From NCBI GenBank assembly GCA_026168455.1, contig CM047430.1:3732858-3796857 (forward strand): a DNA stretch of 64,000 bases, in the 5' to 3' direction. Origin of the DNA: Theocolax elegans (Eukaryota; Arthropoda; Insecta; Hymenoptera; Cerocephalidae). Every line of letters begins with the position of its first letter. Position 1 is the stretch's first letter. Position numbers and translations under genes: made by a program. Below the pieces are notes generated by a model. It did not search any database. It was not told where the DNA came from and saw nothing but the letters and a program-made list of their open reading frames with translations. This document shows, piece after piece, positions 12,082 through 21,354 of the stretch.

Positions 12082-15000
12082 AAGTACGCGTCACGACTGT
12101 GTATAATATTACGAGCAATGCAAGGTCGATATTGATCTTGACCGTGAGTCTCGTACTCTACAACCTGTTGGTCCTCACCGATCAGCTCACGTGAATCTAC
12201 ATTCATTTCACTGGTTTGAGGATTTGAAGCAGGGTCCATTGGAATGTCAGGAAAGTCAGGGATCGTATCCATAAGGGGTGGATCACGTGTTAGAAAAGGT
12301 AAGGGATTTGAACCAACTGGCGGTTGATTATCGTCTCTTTTGTTGTCAATGCTAGAAGCTGCAGCCCAGCGTTCTAGTTCACCAAATTGAGCGTTTATTG
12401 ATTTTTGTAAAATATCCTGTATTCGCGCTTGTTCTGAAATAGATAATTTGTATTTATCTCGTCCAATAGTTTCTAAGGTTATGTTTGTCAAAATTGTGTC
12501 AAATTCTACCAAATCACGATATGCAGTTGTGTATATGTATTTGTCGTCAACGTCTTGTTGTAACCAGTCAACTTTAACACGTTTACTTTTCTTTTTAATA
12601 TTTTGAGCGACTTTACACAACCAAAAATTTCCCTCCGCATTTCTGACAGCTAGAAATTCTCCATTCTTAAATACATTTTGCATTTCCGTCATATTTTCGA
12701 TGTTGTCAGTTGTGTAATTGTCTACAGTAGGAGTAGCTGTATTCGCATTCGTGAGTTGCGGATCTACACGAATATTTATCTCTTGTTGTTTAACTAGCGA
12801 TTTTTTCGCATTATTGCGAGTATATTTAGGTTTTTTATCTACGTGCTCTACCGAAAATTCTGACTCGCTATCTTCGAGTTCAGATCTTTTTCTGACTATG
12901 TTAACCTCGTCAGCGACATGATTAGCTTCCGGTGGGTTTCTAGATAAAGCGTCAGTAACAAAATTAGTTTTTCCCGGCGTGTATTTTATACTAAAATTAT
13001 ATATATCTGTTAATTTGAAATACCATCGCTTTAGACGAGATGTGGAATCTTTAACATTTTCTAACCATACCAATGGACGATGGTCTGTAAAATAAGTAAA
13101 GTGTCTCCCGCAGATACAATATTTAAACTGTTCAGCGCAAAAAAGCATAGCCAACAATTCCTTTTCGATCGTACTATAGCTGATTTCAGCACTATTTAGG
13201 ACCCTACTAGCATATGCGATTGGCAAATATACGTTTTCTTTTAGCTGTGATAAAACACCTCCTATCGCGAAATCGGATGCATCCGTCGTCACAAAGAAAG
13301 GTTTTTCAAAATCCGGATGTTGTAGAATAGGCTCTTTCAATAGTTTATCTATAAGAGTTTTAAACGCTAAATCCTGATCGTCACTCCATTCAAACTTAAC
13401 GTTTTTTCGTAAAAGAAGTGTTAACGGCCTTGCAATTTTTGAGAAATTAGGTATGTACCGTCGAAAATACCCAGTTAATCCGAGAAATTGACGAATATTT
13501 TTAGGTGATTTAGGTTGCGGAAATTCCTCAGTTGCCCTTAATTTTTCCGGATCAGGCTGAATACCGTTACCCGAAACAAGATGCCCAAGAAATATTACGG
13601 AAGTTTTAAAAAACTGACATTTCGTAGGATTAAGTTTAAGGTTAGTTTTTCTAAGTTTTTTGATTAATTCTATAAAAACTTCCTCTAAATCTTCCATAGT
13701 TTCAGCAAAACAGATTATATCGTCAAAGTACCCAATGCTTCCGCTCACTCTACTATTTTTTAACCCTTTTAGCAGTTTTCGGCCTAAAACTCGATTGACT
13801 AATTCCTGAAACGTTGCTGGTGCAGTTTTGCATCCAAAGCACATACGCTTATATTGATAATGACCAAATGCAGTTGAAAACGCTGTTTTATGTCGATCTT
13901 CCTCTCGTATAGTTATCTGATGAAAACCCGAATACATGTCGACAACTATGAACCAAATCGCTCCCCCTAATTGTTCGAGCATGTGTTGTATAAGCGGAAT
14001 CGGATGTGCAAAATCTTTAGTTTTTTCATTTAATTTACGAAAATCTACTACGACACGCCACTGCGGTTTTCCCTGATTATCGTTTCGTTTTCTAACTACC
14101 CAAAGTGGATTATTATACGGCGAATCGCTTTCCTCAATAATACCCGCTTGAAGCATTTTTTCTACCTGACTATGTACCTCTTGCTGTAATGCTTCAGGAA
14201 TCGGATACTGTCGAATGTTTACCGGTATATCGTCGGTCGTCTCAATTTTATGTTCTACTAAATTGGTTGTAGAAAGTGGTTCACCTTGAAGATGAAAAAT
14301 GTCAGCTGTTTTTTCGATAAGGTTTTTAAGTCGATCTACCTGTACGTCAGTTAAGTGCTCTTTTGGAATTTCGTCCATTAACTCATCAAGCCTAGTAGTC
14401 GAACTAACCGAACGTATTTTAAAATGATTGTTACTACTGCTAGTTGATAGGTCTTTTCTTATCGGTTCGATTGATTCGGGCACGTAAAGTTCAGTTAATA
14501 AATTAACGTCTACAATATCGGTACCTATAGCGTCTTCAATTTCAGAATACATTTTTACGTCATAGATCGAACCTGTAATTTTATTATCCCCAAACGTATC
14601 GTATTCGCGAATAAAATCTATGTCTTCTAAGAGGTCGAGACAACAAAGTAATTCAAAATTTCCATCGTTATGAGAGTATGCACATTTTCCTATATTTTCG
14701 TCATCTTCATCGAGTTTATTAAACATATTCCGATTTTCTAGACCACCCTCGGTCGTACACGAATTGTTTTTGCTATTCGCGGAACTATTGACAAGGACAT
14801 CTACACCGGCCTGAGCTTGCGTCATGGACCCTCTCAAAGCAGCTGCCACAGTAGACCCTACATAGTCCTCCAGCACTATAGACTCATTTACACCCTCCTC
14901 GGCACTGTGCACCGAACTAACACTAGGACTGGATCCCCACACACGATTAACATAATAATCTCTCATATACGTTGGATTAAAATCGATTAAATCATTTAAA

Positions 15001-15695
15001 GCGCGATCAAATTTTTCCTGATCAAATTCACGAGGAACATTCTCCACAGAACTAGTTAACGATTCTACCGTTTGGTTATGATTTAAGATTTCGTTACATT
15101 TTTTGTACTCCCCCATTGGATGCATAAAAACGTCGCCAATTTTAATCTCGACTTCTTTTGCGTTCTTATTTTCGACCTCTAAAATTACATAGCCATGTCG
15201 ATTTTCAGCTACAGTGTCACCCGCTTTTATTCCCTTTTCTGACAGTCTTATTGGGCTTATATATCCTCGACTACCTTGAAAGTTATTAGCTATTTTAAAC
15301 CGTACATCCGTTTTACTACGCGGCGGCAAAACATGTGTTCGAACTACGTTAATAAAAGGCAAAGTAACGTTATCAAAAAAAAGTAATTTATTCGCAAAAT
15401 CAACTGAAGCATTTCTTTCATTACAAAACCTTGATCCTATTAAAACATCGCATTTTAAAGGAAAAGATTCATCAACTACAACAAATTCTGTTAAAGTGTG
15501 ATTTATCAGAATTTTACAAATTCCTAATGATTTTATATCATTTCCCGAAATCCCTCTTAAAAACGGTTTATTATTTTCAAACACTAGCACGTCTCCTTTT
15601 AGTGCGGTAATTCGTACTAAATTCGGTTGAGCACCTGAATCAATCATCGCATCACATTTATCATTAGTAAAATCATATGATTCTAAAGTAACCAT
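12063..15695 (-). CDS. Protease-RT-RNase H part of Pol, element 1
   Basis: 1210 residues. An aspartic protease active site DSGA lies near residue 19. A linker of about 400 residues follows. Reverse transcriptase spans about residues 455-700, with VVDFRKLN, a TAPATFQ block and the catalytic motif YFDD (usual form YVDD or YLDD). RNase H has TTDAS, EKELLA, TDHRPL and DALSR. A charged spacer of about 250 residues leads to the frameshift before integrase. Pol is -1 relative to gag; its first ATG (15695) lies just past the gag stop (15716), and the -1 frame is open for about 110 nt upstream. I found no in-phase canonical slippery heptamer in that overlap, unlike element 2. Confidence 0.9.
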   Translation of the reverse strand: MVTLESYDFTNDKCDAMIDSGAQPNLVRITALKGDVLVFENNKPFLRGISGNDIKSLGICKILINHTLTEFVVVDESFPLKCDVLIGSRFCNERNASVDFANKLLFFDNVTLPFINVVRTHVLPPRSKTDVRFKIANNFQGSRGYISPIRLSEKGIKAGDTVAENRHGYVILEVENKNAKEVEIKIGDVFMHPMGEYKKCNEILNHNQTVESLTSSVENVPREFDQEKFDRALNDLIDFNPTYMRDYYVNRVWGSSPSVSSVHSAEEGVNESIVLEDYVGSTVAAALRGSMTQAQAGVDVLVNSSANSKNNSCTTEGGLENRNMFNKLDEDDENIGKCAYSHNDGNFELLCCLDLLEDIDFIREYDTFGDNKITGSIYDVKMYSEIEDAIGTDIVDVNLLTELYVPESIEPIRKDLSTSSSNNHFKIRSVSSTTRLDELMDEIPKEHLTDVQVDRLKNLIEKTADIFHLQGEPLSTTNLVEHKIETTDDIPVNIRQYPIPEALQQEVHSQVEKMLQAGIIEESDSPYNNPLWVVRKRNDNQGKPQWRVVVDFRKLNEKTKDFAHPIPLIQHMLEQLGGAIWFIVVDMYSGFHQITIREEDRHKTAFSTAFGHYQYKRMCFGCKTAPATFQELVNRVLGRKLLKGLKNSRVSGSIGYFDDIICFAETMEDLEEVFIELIKKLRKTNLKLNPTKCQFFKTSVIFLGHLVSGNGIQPDPEKLRATEEFPQPKSPKNIRQFLGLTGYFRRYIPNFSKIARPLTLLLRKNVKFEWSDDQDLAFKTLIDKLLKEPILQHPDFEKPFFVTTDASDFAIGGVLSQLKENVYLPIAYASRVLNSAEISYSTIEKELLAMLFCAEQFKYCICGRHFTYFTDHRPLVWLENVKDSTSRLKRWYFKLTDIYNFSIKYTPGKTNFVTDALSRNPPEANHVADEVNIVRKRSELEDSESEFSVEHVDKKPKYTRNNAKKSLVKQQEINIRVDPQLTNANTATPTVDNYTTDNIENMTEMQNVFKNGEFLAVRNAEGNFWLCKVAQNIKKKSKRVKVDWLQQDVDDKYIYTTAYRDLVEFDTILTNITLETIGRDKYKLSISEQARIQDILQKSINAQFGELERWAAASSIDNKRDDNQPPVGSNPLPFLTRDPPLMDTIPDFPDIPMDPASNPQTSEMNVDSRELIGEDQQVVEYETHGQDQYRPCIARNIIHSRDAYLWQKII

Positions 15696-15715
15696 CGGAA
15701 TCGTATCTTCCTCTC

Positions 15716-16999
15716 TTAAGCGGATGACGTAGACGGCTGGTTGCGAATCGCGTCTACTGGGCGCGCGGTCACCTCCGCACGGGTTGCACCCGAAACCTGT
15801 ACGGGGAGTTCGTTCCCCTTCTTATCTTCCACCTGACAATAGCGGCGAATGTGTCCCATTTTTCCGCATTTATTGCATTTATAATCTCGGAATTTATTAA
15901 AGTTATTCGGGCCCTTGTTTTGACCGTCCCATCGGTCTCGATTAAATGGAGCGTTACGTTTAAACTGTTGTTGCGCGCTCACTATCTGATTTCCTCTAGT
16001 ACCGTCGTCATTAGAAACATTATTTACTAAGTATCGATTATTATTATTATTTCCGTTTCGCGAGTCACGATTAGCATTGTCGGACCTGGGCGTTTGATTT
16101 TCACCGGATCGAGGAAAATTTCGTCCTTGATAGATAAAGCCGTGTTTCTCACGATCTCGCTCGAATTGTTTGCTTACAAAAATCGCGTTGTCAACTACTT
16201 GAGATAGTGTTAAACCTGCAGCCGGTGCAAGGCGTGACCGAAACGTGGGAGATAAACCGTCCCTTAAACCATCAATGACCTCGCGTTCAATCTCTTGAAG
16301 TTCGTAAACCGTAAGATCGTCGTCCGTATCTAACCGTTTCCTATTAATTATCGCGTCCATATAATCCACTAATGATTCATCCCGTTTTTTAACAATTGCA
16401 TCTAATTTTCCACGCAAATTATTTAAAGTTTCGGTGGGCGAGAAAACTCGTTTTAGTTTATCAACAAAATCACGTAAAGACTCAAATTTAAACTCTTCAA
16501 TTAAATTAAATGTGCTATCGGTCATCTTAACTTTCAATAAATTAATTACGTCTTTTTCAATAAATTTAGGCGTTAGATTCGCAACACGTTTACAACTACG
16601 GATAAACTGTAATAAATTCGTTCCATCAAACGTCGGAACATTCGCGATTGCGTTCTTAATCGCGATCATTGTTAAACTATTATTATACGATTCCGTCGGG
16701 TAAGTTTTTGATTCACTTGTTACGTTATCTTGCGTCTCTTTTTCAGGTTTCGACACCGGCGTCGAGGAACGAAGGTTACGAAAACGTACACGCATTTCTT
16801 CTATGTCCTTATCTGTTTCATTATTTGTATGCGTTTGATCGAGAAATTTTGAAGTCACATCCGGCACGTCAGGAAATTTTACTGTTCTATCTCCGCTATT
16901 CGCGATTTTATCCGTGAAATATTTGTCGGATTCACACTGGCTCGTGTCCGCGGGACCGTCCATCGGGTTAGTTTTTCGTAATTTTAAGATCGGCTTCAA
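15716..16999 (-). CDS. Gag (main part), element 1
   Basis: 427 codons from the first in-frame TTG. The first ATG gives a start at Met13, and the reading frame probably continues from the N-terminal ORF at 16968-17225. A central helical capsid-like region spans about residues 110-290 (VPTFDGTNLLQF...). An Asn/Arg-rich stretch follows, then a single CCHC zinc knuckle C-N-K-C-G-K-M-G-H-I-R-R-Y-C near residue 375. This is the nucleic-acid-binding structural protein that forms the particle. One knuckle is normal for Ty3/gypsy Gag, in contrast to the eleven in element 2. Confidence 0.85.
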   Translation of the reverse strand: MKPILKLRKTNPMDGPADTSQCESDKYFTDKIANSGDRTVKFPDVPDVTSKFLDQTHTNNETDKDIEEMRVRFRNLRSSTPVSKPEKETQDNVTSESKTYPTESYNNSLTMIAIKNAIANVPTFDGTNLLQFIRSCKRVANLTPKFIEKDVINLLKVKMTDSTFNLIEEFKFESLRDFVDKLKRVFSPTETLNNLRGKLDAIVKKRDESLVDYMDAIINRKRLDTDDDLTVYELQEIEREVIDGLRDGLSPTFRSRLAPAAGLTLSQVVDNAIFVSKQFERDREKHGFIYQGRNFPRSGENQTPRSDNANRDSRNGNNNNNRYLVNNVSNDDGTRGNQIVSAQQQFKRNAPFNRDRWDGQNKGPNNFNKFRDYKCNKCGKMGHIRRYCQVEDKKGNELPVQVSGATRAEVTARPVDAIRNQPSTSSA

Positions 17000-17225
17000 C
17001 GTCGAGGCGTCGTTTTGTTTCGTTTATCAATTCGCGAGCGGCGGCGTCGGCACGCGCTCGTTCAATTTCAAGTTGTAACGCGATATCCCTTTGAGCTTTT
17101 TCACATTCGGCTACGAGTTTTTCACGTTCTTCCAATTCACTTAAAAACTCAGCTAACTTAGCAGGATCCATATTTTTAAATTCTTCACTCATTATTCTCG
17201 TGAAAACTTGGTTAAATGAAGTCAC
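16968..17225 (-). CDS. N-terminal coiled-coil segment of Gag, element 1
   Basis: 85 residues, rich in E, A, K and R with heptad-like spacing (residues about 20-80), typical of an N-terminal Gag coiled coil. It overlaps the main gag ORF by 32 nt in another frame. The most economical reading is one gag gene broken by an indel near 16970-17000. A small separate protein is possible but less likely. The likely initiator is the ATG at residue 1 or residue 12 (M-S-E-E-F). Confidence 0.6.
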   Translation of the reverse strand: MTSFNQVFTRIMSEEFKNMDPAKLAEFLSELEEREKLVAECEKAQRDIALQLEIERARADAAARELINETKRRLDVEADLKITKN

Positions 17226-17829
17226 AAAACGATTTATAAAAAAAAATCAAAATTTACAGCTATAAAATAAGAATTTATTTAATCGATCTATCACGTTACG
17301 AGTATGCGTCACGGCACTGTAAAGCTTGTATTTTACATAAAAAAATATAATTATATTATAATAATATTATAATGTTTATATAAAGAAAATGATTATTTTT
17401 TTATCTACAAAAAATTGCAATATAAATTTTAATAAATACTAAGATATTAAAGATCTTTTTTTAAATTAATTGAAACTATTATATTAGTTACATTATATGA
17501 AAAAGGTAATGTAATTAACCATTTAAATATTTTCCAATCAAAAATACATAAAGAGATAAAGGAAAAATTTATTATAAATAAAATAATTTTAATTTGTTGC
17601 AACTATTTGTGGTATAAGAGTTAATAATGAAAAAGAAAAACATACGTTTAAATTAACGTAAATCTTAGTTAGTCATATCACTGTATAGAACTTTAATTTA
17701 AATTAATGAGGATAAAAACGATTTATCGCTGATTCAGAAAAATGTAATTTTGTTACACAAAAAAGGCAATGAATAGAAATTACTTAGCTTTCGATGAGGT
17801 CGATAAATATTCGAAACGCTGTCACCAGT
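17226..17829 (-). promoter_or_regulatory. Leader of element 1, with probable primer binding site
   Basis: Non-coding AT-rich leader between the probable 5' LTR and gag. On the minus strand the LTR end ATAACA is followed by two bases and then TGGTGACAGCG (plus 17817-17827), the position and TGG start expected of a tRNA primer binding site. Element 2 has the same spacing (two bases, then TGGTTCCGG). Which tRNA is used cannot be decided here. Confidence 0.5.
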
Positions 17830-18500
17830 TGTTATAGAAAGGATTCTCCGTTCGGAGCTTTCCCTCGCTATAATGATTTTTTTGGAAGGACCCGTGTGTC
17901 CTCGATCGACCTCCTTGGTGATGGGCAGGGAGCCACCAGATCAGCGTAGACGAGCTGTTACCCTGTACCCCTGCGGATCCTTACGTTTTTTCCTCTTTTT
18001 CTTATAAAAGCAAAGATTTAAAATGACGAGTGGTAGGATAGTGGCTACAGGTATAAGGAGACTGATTGATGCAGATAAGAAATGAGAAGAGAGCGTGTAA
18101 ATTTGAACTGGATTTAATTGATTATAATTAAACGTCTTTACTCTACCGAATGCGCCCGCGGACTGGTAACGTCGCATGTACAAAAATCGCGACGAACACC
18201 TTCGAAACTCTGGTCCTACGGTAGGATCTAGACGCGAACTCAGCAATTGCCGAAAGTCTCGGATTCCTCGCTAGTCTATGCATTGTCAGCCCGGCGAGTT
18301 CCGTTCGTCAAGCAACGAAGCTGCACAGCTATATTTATCGTTTTATTCATTTTACACAAAAAATTAATATATATATATTCGTTACACAAAATATAATTAA
18401 TACAAACTACAAAGAAACATAAGCAAGCGTACATTTACTGGTTTACTAGAACATTAAATTTAAACAATAATATTTAGTACAAATATGATCATACATAACA
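17830..18500 (-). repeat. Probable 5' LTR of element 1 (single copy)
   Basis: Bounded by TGTTATAG at 17830 and TAACA ending at 18500, giving the 5-bp inverted ends TGTTA...TAACA also seen in the element 2 LTRs. The length of 671 bp is close to the 652 bp of element 2. The left boundary is supported by the adjacent primer-site-like TGGTGAC; the right boundary is a guess because there is no second LTR. A 101-codon minus ORF (17941-18246) inside has a hydrophobic stretch then KKKRKKRK (see findings). Confidence 0.45.
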
Positions 18501-18502
18501 TT

Positions 18503-18714
18503 ACTATTTCAGCAGATAAGACTGCCAAAGTTTGGAAAACAACAGACTTTTCCGAGGTGCAAGTTCTACAGCATGAAGTTAACGATGGGTTTGGGATGTA
18601 GCTTTCAGTGCTGATTCGCAATACATTTTTACTGCTTCGTCGGATGGTGTTGCAAGATTAGAAAAAGTAGTTTCTGCTCTTGCCTTCAGAGATGAAGTGC
18701 TTCCGACAAGTTAA
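18503..18714 (+). pseudogene. Lst8: 3' fragment of Lst8 (mLST8/GbetaL), WD40 subunit of TOR complexes
   Basis: Translation gives ISADKTAKVWKTTDFS, then after a 1-base deletion near 18586 [13 protein letters not shown] and ASSDGVARL, then a gap of about 20 codons, then [10 protein letters not shown] and a stop. This matches the last WD40 repeats of mLST8, the beta-propeller subunit of TORC1 and TORC2 that contacts the TOR kinase domain. The frameshift and the deletion make it non-functional. It sits directly beside the probable LTR of element 1, and a TTTCAG precedes the match, so a last exon copied at DNA level is as likely as a processed copy. A functional Lst8 should lie elsewhere. Confidence 0.8.
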
Positions 18715-19115
18715 AAACAAAATAGACTGTGCATTATTAGTTCATTGAAGAATGTTGATGAACAATTTTAGTATAATATATTTGTTAAGAAAGTGTAAAG
18801 ACATTAAAAAATATAATTTATTATTTTTAATAAGAAAAATTTTGTAAATAAATATCCTTATTTCCTTTCTTAGAAGTTAATAAATAATTATTTATTCAAT
18901 TATTTTGGATGAAAAATATTACAATGTTATTATGAATAAAATGATTGCTTATTCAATTATTTTGGATGGAAAATATTAGAATGTTATTGTATATTGTACA
19001 AAAATAATGTGCGTGTTTAATTATTGGATGCACATTCCATCATATACTTAATATATTGGTGTTTTGCAACCATAATTAAATAATATTAACAATTTTAAAT
19101 TTATACAATTTTTTT
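18715..19115. other. AT-rich spacer with a short tandem duplication
   Basis: No gene. A segment of about 65 bp (ATTCAATTATTTTGGATG...) is repeated at about 18894 and 18953. Confidence 0.5.
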
Positions 19116-21041
19116 AATTACGAGAAAGTCTTAGGTTTCTGGTACTACTACTACTGCTATAATGATTATTGGTATTTACAGATTCTCTTCTACTTATTTC
19201 ACTGATGTCCAAATTATCATTTGTAGTTGGTTGAAATAATTTATTAGTTTGCACATGAAGTGGTGTACTTGTTATGATAGGTTGCTTGATTCGTTTGTTA
19301 ATTATTCTATGTGGTCTTCTAAAGGTATTTATTTTTGTTATTGATTTCCTTTTCATGTCAATAGTCTTATTTAAATTAACTATAGCTTGCTAGCTACTTG
19401 CTGTTTTTGCGGTTTACCTTTTGAATTAACTTTATTAATTTCATCTGTTTTATCCATTTCACTATTTGATTCTCCTTTGGATGTGTTGACTTGCTTTAAT
19501 TATTCTACCCTTTTTTTATTCACAATATGAATAGCAGCGCTTATTGCACTATTATCACCAGTAACATTTTTTTCATTTGTATTCTTCTCTAATGTAAAGT
19601 TTAGTTTTGTTTGTCTCATTGTATCTTGAAGGTTTTTTTTCTTTTTCTTGTTAGTTTTCTGTGTTTGTTTAACATTCATATTTGTTTGAGAATTTCCTTG
19701 ACTATACTGTTCAGTCGAGCCATCATTTTTACCTTATGACTTTTTGTTAGTTTGTAATTTATTAACAGTTGCTTTTTTAATTTTAGTATATGAAGGTTTC
19801 TTCACCGCTTGTTTTGTTTGTTTCTTTTTTGGAGTGCTCATCTGGCTAATATCAGCGTCTGAGGTTTCAAAATCTGATAAATCCTAAAAGAGAAGTAAAT
19901 GAATAAATAATTTTTTTTCTGTTTTAAAGTCTTTAGTTTAAAAATACTTACACTTAAATTTAATATTGTATCATATTTTTCCAACTTCCATTCCATAAGT
20001 GCATTATCTTGTTCAATTATTTGAATAAATGCTTCTTTTAATGTTAAAGTTTTAAAACATTCGAAAAAAGATTCTAAATGCTGCTTCATATTAGTATTGT
20101 CAATATCATCAAAGCTATTTAAGTCAAATTTTACTTTAATAGGATTTTCTTTTGTTAAGTCATAAAATACATAAACAATTATGTTAAAGTAGATATTAGT
20201 TTCAAAATCTTTGCATTTCAGAAACGTTATAAAACAAAAGTATAAGAATAATGCACATCCACAGAACAATTACAAACATCTTCCAAATAAGATTTCAAAT
20301 CATCATATTGTTTTTTTTGTTTGTGATACGTGTCTAAGTGTAACTTAAGATTTCTTACAAATATTATTGGAGTATTTACAATATTATCCAAAAAGGTGTT
20401 TCTTTAACTACTTGATGCAAATCTATGGCCAATGGAATATCCAAAACTCCAAATGTTCCCTTATTATTTTCATTAAAAATTTGAACAGTACCGTCACATA
20501 CCCAATTGTTGATCAATTAAGGTAAATCTGTACGTTCATAGAATAATTTTATGTTAAAAAAGCTAATAATTGTATATATTTAGACGGATACAGAAAGTAT
20601 AAGTATTAAACTTCCTTTTAGCCATCTCAGAAAAATAAAATAGGTGCTATTTTTAAAGTAAGCAACAATCTAAGAAAAAAAAGCGGGAAGTACCAATTTC
20701 TGATCAGTAAATTTTCGGTACATATACCACTTTCTATTTAAGTCTACTAAACAATTATTGATTGTTTAACCTTCAAATTGTGCGTAGCAACGTTTAGATT
20801 TATGTAAATCTTATTATTTTATTGAAATAATACACTGATCAGAAATTGGTTCATGATCAACAATTGGGTATGTGACGGTATATGTTTTTATATGTTCGTC
20901 ATCATCATATATTGCAAACTGAAAAATACATTCATCCTTATTAAACTTAATGCAATGAATTCCATTATTACGTTTCTTAACATCTGAGTTTTGTTCGCTA
21001 GTTTTTATTTGTTCCATTTGTTCATTGTAATTAAGTTCCAT
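19116..21041 (-). pseudogene. Unidentified spliced host-like gene, broken
   Basis: Pieces of one minus-strand reading: 21041-20814 (75 codons from ATG, acidic, ending ISDQCIISIK), about 20470-20270 (contains KLHLDTYHKQKKQYDDLKSY), 20269-19940 (F-rich, then KEAFIQIIEQDNALMEWKLE), an intron with perfect signals (GTAAGTATTT at 19952 to TTCTCTTTTAG at 19885), and a Lys-rich tail 19884-19116 with RQTKLNFT, which resembles a PCNA-binding (PIP) box. In-frame stops occur near 19737 and 19502, with frameshifts near 19390 and 20240. I do not recognise the family. The PIP-like box and basic tail hint at a nuclear protein, but this is weak. Confidence 0.4.
20489..20880. repeat. Exact inverted repeat pair inside the unidentified gene
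   Basis: The 27 bases at 20489-20515 are the exact reverse complement of 20854-20880. The 17 bases at 20692-20708 are the exact reverse complement of 20834-20850. A contiguous 47-bp block thus exists in inverted form split by about 176 bp that begin after ATTAAG-GTAAAT. Confidence 0.85.
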
Positions 21042-21305
21042 TTCATTAAATATTCTATCTCTCTTCGGACTTTTTCCTTTTTATCGTTTATTTACTCATC
21101 TTATTAGTGAGATGCTATTTTTCTTTACACAGAAATACTTGTTTTATCTGTAACACTTTTTGCACGCTGTAATGTACACGCAGGTTGACGTGTGACTTGA
21201 TTATCTCTCACTTCACTCTATCTCTCTTTCTCTCCCGTGTAAGTAAATGTGATCCCCTGCACCTATGTGTTACGTGACATTTTTGATGAAGATACGGGAA
21301 TGTCA

Positions 21306-21353
<48 letters not shown>
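21042..21353. other. Possible promoter region and (TA)n tract
   Basis: Upstream of the 21041 ATG on the minus strand lies a CT-rich stretch (about 21205-21240). From 21312 to 21353 there is an uninterrupted TA microsatellite into which the next Helitron-like element is inserted. Confidence 0.45.

Positions 21354-21354
<1 letters not shown>

Larger units (their letters stand above)
9471..18500 (-). mobile_element. Ty3/gypsy-type retroelement 1 with glycoprotein gene, 3'-truncated
   Basis: On the minus strand the order is probable 5' LTR (17830-18500), leader, gag (17225-15716), pol (15695-10636) and glycoprotein (10529-9471). The order gag-PR-RT-RNaseH-IN with integrase last is that of Ty3/gypsy elements, and the third ORF makes it errantivirus-like. 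It is defective: gag is split by a frameshift near 16980, pol by another near 12070, the glycoprotein stops at residue 352 of an expected 650 or so, and no 3' LTR follows. Codons are much less AT-biased than in element 2, so the two are old, separate lineages. Confidence 0.82.

Noticed and set aside
10593..17335. Exact 17-bp inverted repeat TAAAATACAAGCTTTAC (10593-10609) / 17319-17335 flanking gag-pol of element 1
   Set aside because: A 17-bp match is not far from chance in 64 kb of AT-rich DNA, and no mechanism is suggested by the surroundings.
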